Of a DNA stretch of 64,000 nucleotides, positions 1 through 8,834 are shown piece by piece. The position numbers and the translations under genes are program-made. The notes beneath the pieces were generated by a model. That model saw only the letters and a program-made list of their open reading frames with translations, was not told the DNA's origin and did no database searches. Origin of the DNA: Halomonas cerina (GTDB taxonomy: Bacteria > Pseudomonadota > Gammaproteobacteria > Pseudomonadales > Halomonadaceae); assembly GCF_014192215.1 (NCBI RefSeq), contig NZ_JACHXP010000001.1:395078-459077 (forward strand). The letters are read 5' to 3'. Every line of letters starts with the position of its first letter. The first letter of the stretch is position 1.

Positions 1-2836
1 GGGTCAGCCGGCCGTCGAGACGCGGTGTCTCGCGGCTGCCCAAAAGGCGGATGTCGCCGTCGAGGCCACCGGCCAGGGAGTCGAGCCCCGCCGCCAGCGG
101 GCGGTAGGGGGCCAGACGCAGGTCCTGGACGCGCAGCCGACCGTCGAGACGGCCGGCCCCCAGCGGATCCTGTATCGCCAGGTCCAGGTCGAGCTCGCCA
201 CGGTCGGCCAGGCCCAATGCCACGGCCAGGTCGGCGCGGGTCTCGCTGGCGGCGAGGGTCAGGTCCAGGCTCGTGCCCGGCACCGACCAGGGTTGCCCGT
301 AGGCATCCTCACCGCGGATATCGGCCTGGCTGGCCAGATCGGCCTCGGCCTGCCAGCTCGCGCCTCCCTGCGACCAGGCCAGGCGGACATTGCCTTCGCT
401 ACGCCCCTCGATGGACCAGCCGGGCGGCATGACCGTCGTCAACGGGTCCATCGGCAGCTCGCGCAGGGCGAGCACCACGCCGCCCTGCTCGGCCGAGGCC
501 TCCAGGGGCTCGACCAGGCAGAGTGCACCACCCTGCTGGCGGCGCAGGCAGAACGGCGCCACGCTGACCGCGGCCGCGGGAAGATTCGCCTCGAAGGCCA
601 GGCCCTCGGCCAGGCGCAGATTCCCGACCTCGCTGTCCACGTCCAGCGACATGAGCTCGCCTCGATAGCGCTCGCGCTGGCTGTCGAGGCCTCCCGCCAG
701 GGCCAGAGCCAACCGCGAGACCGGCATGCCCGCTGCGGCATCGGCAGCGAGCCGCAGCCGGTGATCGGAAAGCCGGCCGTCCAGCGCCAAGTCCAGGGAC
801 GTCAGGCGCTGCCCGGCCACGGCCAGGTCACCCGCCGTCAGCGTCACCGTCAGCTGGGGGTCCTCGAGGCCGGCGACCTCGCCGTCGATATCGAGGCGAG
901 CCACCCGATGCTCGGCGAAGGCCAACTCACGGCCTGTCAGGGTCAGGTCGAGCTCAGGGGCATCGAGGCGGCCAGCGGTCGTGAAGCGCCCGGTCAGGCG
1001 ACCGTCCAGCGCCGGGTAGAGGCTGTCGAGTGAGGGCAGGTCAATATCGCCGGCCAGGTCGAGGATGGTGTCGCTGACGGTCCCCGAGGCGCTGACCCGG
1101 TTGTCGCCCTGGCGGAAGTCGAGGGTGTCGACCCGCCACTGCAGGTCGCTGTTGCCGGCCAGGCTCGCCTTGAGCGAGAGGTCGCGCTCGGCCAGCGTGC
1201 CAGTCACGTCCAGGGTGGGCACCTGAACCCGCCAACCGTCCTCCTGCTGACGGAAGGCCAGCGCCACGTCACCGTCGAGTCGCCCGTCGAAGCCGTCCAC
1301 GAAGCGGCCGGGGTCGAGGTTGTCCAGCCGCATCAGGGCGTCCATGTCGAGGCCATCGGACCAGTCGGCGCGCCCCCGGCTCACCAGCGAGGCATCGCCC
1401 GGGATCAGGGTCAGGGCCAGCGGGGTCCAGGCGAAATGCTCAAGGTCGCCGTCGCCGGTCAGGGCCAGACGCATCCGCGGCAGCTCGGGGCCTTCGGCCT
1501 GGAGCGACACGGCGGCATGATAGCCGGTCAGGCTCCCCTCCACTCGGGCCGAGAGCGCCTCGACCCGCCATGGCGGCGGCGTGACACCTGCTTCGTCATC
1601 GGTGCTGGCAGCAGCCTTCTCGGCCGGCGCGGCGTCTTCCGGCGGCACCTGCTCGGCGCCGGGCAGTGGCCACTGCAGGGCGTCGCTGGTAAGCGCGACA
1701 TTGAAGGGTAGCGTCGGGTCCAGGACATCCAGGCGACCCGCGAGGTGGGCCTCAACCGGGCCGGTGGCCGTAAGGTCGACCTGCAGGTCGGCCAGGCTGC
1801 CGGCCAGGTCTAGTTCGATGCGCTCCCCGGCCAGGGCGGGCAGGCGTTCTGGCAGGGTGAGGTCGGTGGCCAGCCGGGCCCGGAGCGGGTAGTCGTCACG
1901 CAGCTCGATGCTGGCTTCCAATTCGGCATCGGCATCGGGCGTGGCCACGGCCAGAGGCTCGAGGGTGACCCGGTGCTCGCGCGCAAAGAGCCGCAGCAGC
2001 AAGCGCTCCACCCGATACGCCACGGCGCCGTCGATCACGGTGTCCTCTACCACCAGCTCCGGGACCTCCACCGCCAGAGGCAGCGTGATGTCGGGCAGGT
2101 CGCGTCGCGGTTGTTCGGCCAGTGGCGTGGCACTCATGCCCTGCTGCTCGGCGGCGATGGCCGCGGGCAACGGCGAGCGCGCGGCGATGGCGGCATCGAT
2201 GGCGGTGGCGGAGAGGCGTGTCTCCTCCTGTTCGGCCTCGCTCAACGAGAGCCTGGTCCCGGGCGAGAGCGGTAGCGTCAGGCGGGTGCCGACGAGCCGG
2301 GTCGGCAGCAGCGTCAGGGTGTCCTGTTCGGCCACGGCGCCGCTGGTGAAGCGCTCCCAGGTCAGGTGGGTACCATCGGCCAGGCGCAGTGACACGTCGG
2401 TGAGCGCAAGCGAGCGCAGCGCCACGGGGAACGGCAGCGCGACCGCCCCCGGCGACTCACTCGTCTCGGCGGACGGCGCCTCCGGCGAAGGCTCTGCCTG
2501 GCCGAGCCGGAGACGGGCCCCGTCCAGGGCGAGGGTATCGATACACAGCCGCCCATCGAGCAGGCAGTCCTCCGCCCAGGCCAGCTCGAAGCGGGACACG
2601 GCGATGCGCGTCATCCCGGCCTCGAGGCGCAGGCCTTCCACGACCAGGGTGTCCAGCGGGGCGCCGTGGATGGTCTCCAGTTCATAGAGCCCCAGCCGCT
2701 CCCCCTGGGTCGCGAGGACACCGAATCCCCAGGGCGACAGGGCCAGGCCGAGCAGCAGCAGCAGCAGGCCGAGCAGCCACAGCGGCAAGAGGATGAAAAG
2801 GCGGGCCAAGGCCCAGATCAGGGGACGTGCTCTCAA
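1..2836 (-). CDS. tamB: TamB, translocation and assembly module inner-membrane component (partial, N-terminal ~945 residues)
   Basis: TamB is anchored in the inner membrane, spans the periplasm and works with outer-membrane TamA in outer-membrane protein insertion and lipid transport. The frame stays open to base 1, so the C-terminal part lies outside the window. I start it at a TTG at 2836 (MRARPLIWALARLF). It lies 10 bases after the tamA stop and leaves intact a signal anchor of about 30 residues made almost only of Leu, Ala, Phe and Trp. No ATG or GTG lies between the tamA stop and that segment. Downstream the sequence shows the repetitive beta-rich character of the family (for example PRLDGRLT at the window edge). 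The non-ATG start is an inference. Identity rests on the anchor, the repeat style and the coupling to tamA. Confidence 0.87.
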   Translation of the reverse strand, partial: MRARPLIWALARLFILLPLWLLGLLLLLLGLALSPWGFGVLATQGERLGLYELETIHGAPLDTLVVEGLRLEAGMTRIAVSRFELAWAEDCLLDGRLCIDTLALDGARLRLGQAEPSPEAPSAETSESPGAVALPFPVALRSLALTDVSLRLADGTHLTWERFTSGAVAEQDTLTLLPTRLVGTRLTLPLSPGTRLSLSEAEQEETRLSATAIDAAIAARSPLPAAIAAEQQGMSATPLAEQPRRDLPDITLPLAVEVPELVVEDTVIDGAVAYRVERLLLRLFAREHRVTLEPLAVATPDADAELEASIELRDDYPLRARLATDLTLPERLPALAGERIELDLAGSLADLQVDLTATGPVEAHLAGRLDVLDPTLPFNVALTSDALQWPLPGAEQVPPEDAAPAEKAAASTDDEAGVTPPPWRVEALSARVEGSLTGYHAAVSLQAEGPELPRMRLALTGDGDLEHFAWTPLALTLIPGDASLVSRGRADWSDGLDMDALMRLDNLDPGRFVDGFDGRLDGDVALAFRQQEDGWRVQVPTLDVTGTLAERDLSLKASLAGNSDLQWRVDTLDFRQGDNRVSASGTVSDTILDLAGDIDLPSLDSLYPALDGRLTGRFTTAGRLDAPELDLTLTGRELAFAEHRVARLDIDGEVAGLEDPQLTVTLTAGDLAVAGQRLTSLDLALDGRLSDHRLRLAADAAAGMPVSRLALALAGGLDSQRERYRGELMSLDVDSEVGNLRLAEGLAFEANLPAAAVSVAPFCLRRQQGGALCLVEPLEASAEQGGVVLALRELPMDPLTTVMPPGWSIEGRSEGNVRLAWSQGGASWQAEADLASQADIRGEDAYGQPWSVPGTSLDLTLAASETRADLAVALGLADRGELDLDLAIQDPLGAGRLDGRLRVQDLRLAPYRPLAAGLDSLAGGLDGDIRLLGSRETPRLDGRLT

Positions 2837-2846
2837 AGGGGCGCTC

Positions 2847-4706
2847 TCAGAATTCGGGACCGATGGCAAAGTGAATGCGAAAGGCATCCTCATGATCGAA
2901 GGGATGGGCGATATCGAGTCGAATCGGGCCGACCGGTGAGATCCAGCGCACGCCGAGGCCGGCGCCGGTCTTGAGCGCCTCGGGCCCCCAGTCGGTGAAG
3001 GCGTCACCGGTATCCACGAAGGCGGCGCCCCACCAGGGGCCGGTGATGCGCCGCTGGGCCTCGAGGCTGGCGGTCAGTAGCTGCTCGCCGCCGATCAGCT
3101 CCCCGTCGTCGTCCTCGGGGGCCAGGCTCTCGTAGGCATAGCCCCTGACGCTGCGGTCACCGCCGGTGAAGAAGCGCAGCGAGGGAGGCACATCGCGGAA
3201 GTCGTCGGTGACGATGCTGCCAAGGCCGACGCGGCCGACGAAGCGGTTATGCTCACCGAGCATACGGATCCACTCGGTGTTGCCGGTAAGGCGCAGGAAC
3301 TCGGCATCCGACCCCCAGGCGTCGCTGGAGTACTCGACGGAGAGGCGCTGCCGGTCGCCCCAGGTAGGAAAGGTCGGGTTGCGAGTGCGGGTCCGCGACC
3401 AGCGGATCCCGGGATAAAGCAGCAGCACCTGGTTGGAGACGCCCGCCTGGGTGAAGTCCTCGTAGGTGCCACGCAAATAGACCAGCTGTTCCCAGTCGTT
3501 GTCGAACTTCCACAGACGGCCTACCTCCACCGTGCTCTCGAGGGTGCGCGTGTCCTCGTTGTCCTTGCTGCGCACGCCATACTGCAGGCGGTAGAGATCG
3601 CGCAGTGGGTCATCCAGCGGCATCTCGTAGGTACCGCTGAACTGCTGCTCGGGGCCGGACAGGTAGAGGTCATGCGACAGGCTATGCCCATAGCGGTTGA
3701 TCCAGGGCTGGTCCCAGGTGAGGCGGACCCGCGGTCCTACGTCGGTGGCATAGCCCAGACCGAGTTCGAACTGATGACGGTCGGCCGGCGTGACCACCAC
3801 GTCGATGGGCACACGCGGCTTAGCCGGGGTATTGAGGGTAGCCGACGCTACCAGGGCCTCCGCGGCGATCCGTGGCGACGAAGGCGGGGCGATGCCCGCG
3901 CCTTCCACATCCAGGGCCTGCCACCATCCAAGAGGCGCCTGCTCCTCCAGGGCGAGACGCCCTCGTTCGCTGTCGAGTCGGGGCCGCACGCTGACGGTGG
4001 CGAACCACTCGGTCTGTCCCAGTTGCTGGTTGAAGAGGGCCAAGTCGGTGGCCAGATAGGGAGCGCCTGCATCGAAGGGCGCTAGGCGCTTCAACCGCTC
4101 TTCCTCGATGTGGTGACCCTGGAAATGGATGTCACCGAAACGATGACGAGGCCCGCTGTCCAGGGACAGATAGAGCCGGGCACTGCCGGCCCAGGGCCGC
4201 ACCTCCATGCGCCGTTCGGTGAATCGCCAGCCGAAGAAGCCACGTTCCAGAGCCAGGCCGGCGAGGCGGCTGCGCAGGCTGTCGAAGGGCGCATGACGCA
4301 AGGGGTCGCCCACCTCCAGGGGAAAGGCCGCCAGGGCCTCCTGGAAGGGGTCGTCATCGCGCGCGTCACCGGTCACCGTCAGCTCGAGCACCTCGATGGT
4401 CACCGGCTCACCGGGCTCGATGGTCAGGGTGACGCGCTCGGGGTCCTGCGGGTCGTCCAGGGAGAGCGACAGCTCGGGTTCGTAGTAACCGAACACCCGC
4501 ATGGCTTCCCGGACCCGACGCAGGACCTCGCTGCGTAGGCGCGAGGGGCGGTACTGGGCCGCCTCCAGATCCTCGAGATAGGCCTGGATGTTGTCGGCCA
4601 CCTCCCCGTCGACCCCCTTGATCCGGGCATCGAGCCCCAAGGTGGAGGGAGACATGCCCAGGCACAGGGCCGCGACCCCCAGACGGGTGAACATACGCTT
4701 GTTCAT
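2847..4706 (-). CDS. tamA: TamA, Omp85-family outer-membrane barrel of the TAM complex
   Basis: TamA is an outer-membrane beta-barrel of the BamA/Omp85 family that pairs with TamB to assemble autotransporters and other barrel proteins. The Met at 4706 is preferred to an in-frame Met at 4739: it opens a Sec signal peptide (MNKRMFTRLGVAALCLG) and has AGGA about 12 bases upstream. Residues ~25-240 form POTRA-like repeats (VTIEVLELTVTGD, HRFGDIHFQG). The rest is the barrel, with the diagnostic lid-lock sequence FFTGGDRSVRGYAYE and a C-terminal Phe. At 619 residues it is slightly longer than the E. coli protein. It lies 29 bases after a coiled-coil membrane gene and 10 bases before tamB, so the three genes probably form one operon. 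Confidence 0.93.
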   Translation of the reverse strand: MNKRMFTRLGVAALCLGMSPSTLGLDARIKGVDGEVADNIQAYLEDLEAAQYRPSRLRSEVLRRVREAMRVFGYYEPELSLSLDDPQDPERVTLTIEPGEPVTIEVLELTVTGDARDDDPFQEALAAFPLEVGDPLRHAPFDSLRSRLAGLALERGFFGWRFTERRMEVRPWAGSARLYLSLDSGPRHRFGDIHFQGHHIEEERLKRLAPFDAGAPYLATDLALFNQQLGQTEWFATVSVRPRLDSERGRLALEEQAPLGWWQALDVEGAGIAPPSSPRIAAEALVASATLNTPAKPRVPIDVVVTPADRHQFELGLGYATDVGPRVRLTWDQPWINRYGHSLSHDLYLSGPEQQFSGTYEMPLDDPLRDLYRLQYGVRSKDNEDTRTLESTVEVGRLWKFDNDWEQLVYLRGTYEDFTQAGVSNQVLLLYPGIRWSRTRTRNPTFPTWGDRQRLSVEYSSDAWGSDAEFLRLTGNTEWIRMLGEHNRFVGRVGLGSIVTDDFRDVPPSLRFFTGGDRSVRGYAYESLAPEDDDGELIGGEQLLTASLEAQRRITGPWWGAAFVDTGDAFTDWGPEALKTGAGLGVRWISPVGPIRLDIAHPFDHEDAFRIHFAIGPEF

Positions 4707-4735
4707 AATTCGAGGGGTTCCTGTCGGGCGTCGCG

Positions 4736-5530
4736 TCACTGACGCAGGACTTCCAGTTGGGCACTCAGGGCGAGCTGCGCCTGGCGCAGCTGGCGCAGCT
4801 CGCTCTCCATGGCCGCAAGACGCTCGACCAGTGCCTCGCGTCGGCTGGCCTCATCTTGGCGTGAACTGGTCAGGGCTTCAACGTCACTGGCCAGCTCGGC
4901 CAGGCGTGCGTCGAACGCGTCCAACCGGTCGGCCTGCTGACGCTCGACCGCCGTCAGGCGCGACCGTGTGTCGGACAGTGTTTCCTCGAGACCGTTCAGG
5001 CTCGACTGCAGAGTGCCTCGGCCCTCTTCCCCGGCACGCTCCAGGGCGTCCAGCGAGTCACGCACCGCGACCAGGGTGGCGTCACGGCTCTCGGCCTGTT
5101 CCGCCAGGCGGGAGAGACGCGCCTCGACCTCGGCAAGCGCCTGACGCACCTCGGCCAGGGCGGAAGCCCGCTGCTCGTTCGCGCTCAGTGCCTCGGTGAG
5201 ACGGGTGTCACGCGCCTGCTGCGCCTCCTCCAGCGAGGTGAGGCGCTCCCGAAGGTCGACCAGGGCCTCGCCACGCCCCTCCTCGGCATCGAAACGGGCA
5301 TGGACGTTGGACATCTCGCCGGAGAGGCGAGCGATCTCGCGCTGGAAACGTTGGCGCTCCTCCCAACCCAGCCATGCCAACGCCGCGAGGGCCACGACCA
5401 GCCCCGCCAGCAGCCAGGAAGGCCAGACGCTCGGGGCCCGTGACACAGGCTGACGAGGTACGGTCAGACTGGCTTCCGGGTCCGGAACGATCGGCCGTGA
5501 ATACCGGTGGTCCTCCGGGCGCTCTGCCAT
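4736..5530 (-). CDS. Single-pass membrane protein with long periplasmic coiled coil, function unknown
   Basis: I do not recognise a named family. The 264-residue product starts MAERPEDHRYSRP, with AAGGAG 8 bases upstream; an earlier in-frame Met lacks this site. Residues ~1-35 are polar, ~36-56 form one transmembrane helix (WLLAGLVVALAALAWLGW), and the remaining ~200 residues are a continuous heptad-rich coiled coil (repeated LE, LR, VEARLSRLAEQ) with no Cys. This topology puts the coil in the periplasm. It is the first gene of the apparent tamA-tamB operon, 29 bases upstream of tamA, which suggests but does not prove a role in envelope assembly. A structural or scaffold role is equally possible. 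Confidence 0.8.
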   Translation of the reverse strand: MAERPEDHRYSRPIVPDPEASLTVPRQPVSRAPSVWPSWLLAGLVVALAALAWLGWEERQRFQREIARLSGEMSNVHARFDAEEGRGEALVDLRERLTSLEEAQQARDTRLTEALSANEQRASALAEVRQALAEVEARLSRLAEQAESRDATLVAVRDSLDALERAGEEGRGTLQSSLNGLEETLSDTRSRLTAVERQQADRLDAFDARLAELASDVEALTSSRQDEASRREALVERLAAMESELRQLRQAQLALSAQLEVLRQ

Positions 5531-5607
5531 GGACGAACTCCTTCTCGGGCGGTGACGACCTGGCACATACGGCCGGCCGGACGAAACGGGTCCCCAAGAC
5601 CGAGCCT

Positions 5608-5623
5608 GCCAATCGGAATTGGC
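5608..5623. promoter_or_regulatory. Perfect inverted repeat overlapping the sodB -35 element
   Basis: GCCAAT, four bases, ATTGGC: a perfect 6-bp dyad whose right arm overlaps the predicted -35 hexamer (5619-5624) of the sodB promoter. This is a typical position for a repressor or redox-responsive operator. The binding protein is unknown. Confidence 0.45.
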
Positions 5624-5647
5624 GGACCCTGACCCGGGTGATATGAT
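5619..5647 (+). promoter_or_regulatory. Predicted sigma-70 promoter of sodB
   Basis: TTGGCG at 5619-5624 (4 of 6 consensus), a spacer of exactly 17 bases, then TATGAT at 5642-5647 (5 of 6). It is oriented toward sodB and would start transcription near 5654, leaving a leader of about 155 bases. Confidence 0.55.
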
Positions 5648-5659
5648 GCCGTGGCTTCA

Positions 5660-5692
5660 CTTACACAGCTTCCTGATAGTGTAAGGTTTTTT
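5660..5692 (+). promoter_or_regulatory. Inverted repeat plus T-run in the sodB leader (attenuator-like or operator)
   Basis: CTTACAC (5660-5666), 12 bases, GTGTAAG (5679-5685), then G and six T (5687-5692). Read as RNA it resembles a small intrinsic terminator just after the predicted sodB start site. Read as DNA it is a 7-12-7 dyad that a dimeric regulator could bind. The 7-bp stem is only moderately stable, so efficient termination is doubtful. Confidence 0.4.
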
Positions 5693-5809
5693 CCCTGGGA
5701 AGCGCACGGACGATGGCCAACGAAGGAGCGTCGGCCTTGAACTTCCGGGAATGACACCAGAAGCCTGGGTCCCTGACCCGCTACCGTTGACGACGAGGAG
5801 ATACCATAG

Positions 5810-6388
5810 ATGGCATTCGAACTGCCTGCACTGCCGTACGAGAAGAATGCACTGGAACCGCATATCTCTGCCGAGACCCTCGAGTATCACTACGGCAAGC
5901 ACCACCAGACCTACGTCAATAAGCTCAACGAGCTGACCGACGGCACCGACGACGCCAACAAGTCCCTCGAGGAGATCATCAAGTCCTCCTCCGGCGGCCT
6001 CTTCAATCAGGCCGCTCAGGTCTGGAACCATACCTTCTACTGGCATTGCCTGTCGCCCAACGGTGGCGGTGAGCCGAGCGGCGCCCTGGCCGACGCCATC
6101 ACCGCCAAGTTCGGCTCCTTCGACAAGTTCAAGGAGACCTTCAACACCCAGGCCGCGGGCAACTTCGGCTCCGGTTGGACCTGGCTGATCAAGACCGATG
6201 ATGGCGGCGTGGACATCGTCAATACCAGCAACGCCGACACCCCCATCGCCCATGGCCAGACCCCGCTGCTGACCATCGATGTGTGGGAGCATGCCTACTA
6301 CATCGATTACCGCAACGCACGTCCCAAGTACCTCGAGAACGTCTGGAACGTCCTCAACTGGGACTTTGTCGCCCAGAACTTCAGCTGA
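5810..6388 (+). CDS. sodB: Iron superoxide dismutase
   Basis: Cytoplasmic Fe-dependent superoxide dismutase (superoxide to H2O2 plus O2), 192 residues, essentially the E. coli SodB length. The four metal ligands are visible: His27 (EYHYGKHH), His74 (VWNHTFYW), Asp157 and His161 (DVWEHAYY). Gln70 in AAQVWNHTF is the Fe-type active-site Gln, supporting Fe rather than Mn. ATG follows a GAGGAG ribosome site. It is a single gene with its own predicted promoter (5619-5647) and a long leader, and it ends in a strong hairpin shared with the convergent gene downstream. Confidence 0.97.
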   Translation: MAFELPALPYEKNALEPHISAETLEYHYGKHHQTYVNKLNELTDGTDDANKSLEEIIKSSSGGLFNQAAQVWNHTFYWHCLSPNGGGEPSGALADAITAKFGSFDKFKETFNTQAAGNFGSGWTWLIKTDDGGVDIVNTSNADTPIAHGQTPLLTIDVWEHAYYIDYRNARPKYLENVWNVLNWDFVAQNFS

Positions 6389-6420
6389 TCGGCCGGCGCC
6401 CCTGGCGCCGCGCCGTTGAC

Positions 6421-6456
6421 CGCAAGCGGCCCCGCCAACTGGCGGGGCCGCTTGCG
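6421..6456. terminator. Bidirectional hairpin between sodB and the UDP-glucose dehydrogenase homologue
   Basis: A perfect 16-bp stem (6421-6436 with 6441-6456) with a 4-base loop, between convergent genes. There is no clear T-run, so it is a strong transcript-end structure rather than a textbook intrinsic terminator. Confidence 0.7.
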
Positions 6457-6495
6457 ACCGGCGGTCTGCCTTCGCATCGCGAGGCAGGCTCTGGC

Positions 6496-7788
6496 TCAAG
6501 GGTCGGCGCGCCGTCCGATACCCCGGTAGTGAAGGCCGCAGGCGGCCACATGCCGCGGGTCGTAGATATTGCGTCCATCGAGCAGCAGTCGTTCGCCCAG
6601 CCGATCGGCCAACCGCGACCAGTCAGGGTTCCAGTAGGTCTTCCACTCGGTCACCAGCATCAGGGCATCGGCCCCCTCGCAGGGCTCCAGCGGATCGCCC
6701 TCGAATACCTCGAGCAGCGGGTGCTCGCCGACCTCGGCCAGCACCGCGGGAATCGCCGCCGGATCATGCAGGCGGACCCGCACCCCCTGGGCCCAGAGGC
6801 TGCGCAGCAGCGTCAGCACCGGAGCATGGTCGATGCGCGCCGTGCCGGGCTTGAAGGCGGCCCCCCAGATGGCCACCGTCCGGCCGTCGAGCCGCCCGTG
6901 GAAATGCGCCCACAGCTTGCGGAACAGCGTCTCCTTCTTGTGTTCGTTGATATCGAGCACCTGGTCGAGCAGCGCCGAGTGGCGACCGCTGGCCGATTGC
7001 ACGTCGGCCAGCCGCATCAGGTCCCGGGAAAAGTTGGGCCCGCCGAAACCGCAGCCCGGGTAGAGATACTCATAGCCGATCCGGCTGTCGGCCCCCATGC
7101 CCTGCCGAACATGCTCGACGTCCACCCCGAGGCTGTCCGCCAGACCGGCGATCTCGTTCATGTAGCTGATGCGGGTCGCCAGCATGCCGTTGATCGCCAG
7201 CTTGGTCAGCTCGGCGGCGCGCCGGGGCATGCGCTGGAACACCTCGCGGCGGCGGTTGAAGGCGCGCAGCAGTTCCCGCACCCGGTGTTCAGCGCCATCG
7301 TCGTCGCACCCTAGAAGCCAGCGGCTGGGGCGGGTGAAGGTCTCCCAGGCGCGCCCCTCTTCCAGCATGTCGGCCAGGGCCACGGCCCGGCACCCTGCCC
7401 CGAGGCGTGCTTCCAGCAGCTCGGTTTCGCCCACCGGGAAGGTGGAATTGTTGACCAGCACCGCCTCCTCGGCGAGCCAGCCGGCGGCCTGCTCGGCGAA
7501 GGCGGCCGCGTCAACACGCTGCTCCGGCGACAGGGAAAGCCACAGGCATTCCACGGGGTCCTCGAAGATCCCCTCGGATGAGGGAGTGAGCAGCCTCAGG
7601 CTGCCTTCCTCAAGCCCTTCCTCCAGATGGGCCAGCAGTTGCGGCTCGCTGGCCAGCCAGCCACTGGCGGACAGGGTCGACCAGTCGGCGGCGGCGTGGG
7701 GCATCCAGGCGACCCGGTGCCCCACCCAGGAAAGCGCTGCCGCGGCGGTGGCCGCGGCCATCTCACTGCCATGGATCAGGATACGCAT
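6496..7788 (-). CDS. UDP-glucose/GDP-mannose dehydrogenase family protein with degenerate active site
   Basis: The 430-residue protein is full length for UDP-glucose 6-dehydrogenase, which oxidises UDP-glucose to UDP-glucuronate, and keeps the family scaffold: STFPVGET, AELTKLAINGML (with the conserved Lys196 and Asn200), YMNEIA, and the C-terminal WGAAFKPGTARIDHAP. Two catalytic features are missing. The N-terminal NAD loop, normally GxGxxG, reads GSEMAA (7-12). The GFGGxCxPKD motif reads GFGGPNFSRD (247-256), so the catalytic Cys is Asn252 and the following Lys is Arg. A Cys does occur nearby at PGCGFGG, but out of register. It follows galU by 4 bases and must be co-transcribed with it. It could be an inactive or repurposed paralogue, and I would not assume UDP-glucuronate synthesis. 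Confidence 0.8.
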   Translation of the reverse strand: MRILIHGSEMAAATAAAALSWVGHRVAWMPHAAADWSTLSASGWLASEPQLLAHLEEGLEEGSLRLLTPSSEGIFEDPVECLWLSLSPEQRVDAAAFAEQAAGWLAEEAVLVNNSTFPVGETELLEARLGAGCRAVALADMLEEGRAWETFTRPSRWLLGCDDDGAEHRVRELLRAFNRRREVFQRMPRRAAELTKLAINGMLATRISYMNEIAGLADSLGVDVEHVRQGMGADSRIGYEYLYPGCGFGGPNFSRDLMRLADVQSASGRHSALLDQVLDINEHKKETLFRKLWAHFHGRLDGRTVAIWGAAFKPGTARIDHAPVLTLLRSLWAQGVRVRLHDPAAIPAVLAEVGEHPLLEVFEGDPLEPCEGADALMLVTEWKTYWNPDWSRLADRLGERLLLDGRNIYDPRHVAACGLHYRGIGRRADP

Positions 7789-7792
7789 GGTC

Positions 7793-8683
7793 TCAGGCCT
7801 CGCCGGCGTAACGGGTCAATAGCTCACGGAACCCCTGGCCATAGCGGCGATGGCGGCGGCCATAGGCCAGAATTGCCTCGAGATAACCGAGCTGGTGGCC
7901 GCAGTCATAGGTCTTGCCACGCATGCGCCAGGCATCCACACCCTCGGCCTGGCGGAGGCGCTCGAGGGCGTCGGTTAGTTGGATCTCGTTGCCGGCCCCC
8001 GGCGGCGTGTCGGCGAGCAGCGCGAAGATGCGCCCCGGCAGGACGTAACGCCCGATCACCGCCAGGTCGGAGGGAGCCTCGTCGATGGGGGGCTTTTCCA
8101 CCAGACCGGTCAGGGGACAGGAAGCCCCTGGCGCCGGCGGCTGGCCTTCGGGGGCCACGATGCCATACTTGTGAACCATCGCGTGAGGGACCTCTTCGAC
8201 CATCAGTTGCGTACGCTGGGTCCGTTCATAGGCCTCGATCATGCCCGCCAGGTCATTGGACGCGAGGCCCGCGTCATCCACCAGCACGTCCGGCAACAGC
8301 ACGGCGAACGGTTCGTCATCCCCGACGATGGGACGCGCACAGAGCACGGCATGGCCCAGGCCCAGCGGTTCCGGCTGGCGGATGCTGATGATATTGACAT
8401 CGGCCGGCACGATGGAGCGCAGTTCCTCGAGCAGCTCGTGCTTGCCCTTGGCTTCGAGGCTCGTCTCGAGCTCGAAGTGCTTGTCGAAATGGTTCTCGAT
8501 GGCGGTCTTGGTGCCATGGGTGACCAGCACGATATCCCGGATGCCGGCCTCGATGGCCTCCTGGACCACATACTGGATCACCGGACGATCGACGATGGTG
8601 ATCATCTCCTTGGGAATCGCTTTGGAGGCCGGTAGGCAGCGGGTACCGAAACCGGCCACAGGGAGAACGGCCTTGTTGATCAT
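7793..8683 (-). CDS. galU: UTP-glucose-1-phosphate uridylyltransferase
   Basis: Makes UDP-glucose from UTP and glucose-1-phosphate for exopolysaccharide, lipopolysaccharide and glucan synthesis. The start at 8683 ([15 protein letters not shown]) has AAGGA 8 bases upstream; the frame continues upstream but that part lies in the ubiG promoter region. The nucleotidyltransferase signature [17 protein letters not shown] carries the activating Lys residues. [20 protein letters not shown] and [10 protein letters not shown] are also present. 296 residues matches the family. It heads a two-gene transcript with the dehydrogenase homologue and is divergent from ubiG. Confidence 0.95.
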   Translation of the reverse strand: MINKAVLPVAGFGTRCLPASKAIPKEMITIVDRPVIQYVVQEAIEAGIRDIVLVTHGTKTAIENHFDKHFELETSLEAKGKHELLEELRSIVPADVNIISIRQPEPLGLGHAVLCARPIVGDDEPFAVLLPDVLVDDAGLASNDLAGMIEAYERTQRTQLMVEEVPHAMVHKYGIVAPEGQPPAPGASCPLTGLVEKPPIDEAPSDLAVIGRYVLPGRIFALLADTPPGAGNEIQLTDALERLRQAEGVDAWRMRGKTYDCGHQLGYLEAILAYGRRHRRYGQGFRELLTRYAGEA

Positions 8684-8834
8684 GATGCGGTCCTTGTCAT
8701 GTCGGATGGCCCGGAGGCCGTCGTTCTGGGAGGGCATGGGAATGCGGCTCCGGGAGCGGGTAGAATGGGGCATGATACCGAAAGCGGCCCGGCCTGACAC
8801 GCTGGCGGGATGGTACCACCCATGGAGACCTCAG

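Noticed and set aside
8241..8834. Long N-terminal extension in frame with ubiG
   Set aside because: It runs antisense through galU. The UbiG family begins at the Met at 8835, which has a ribosome site.
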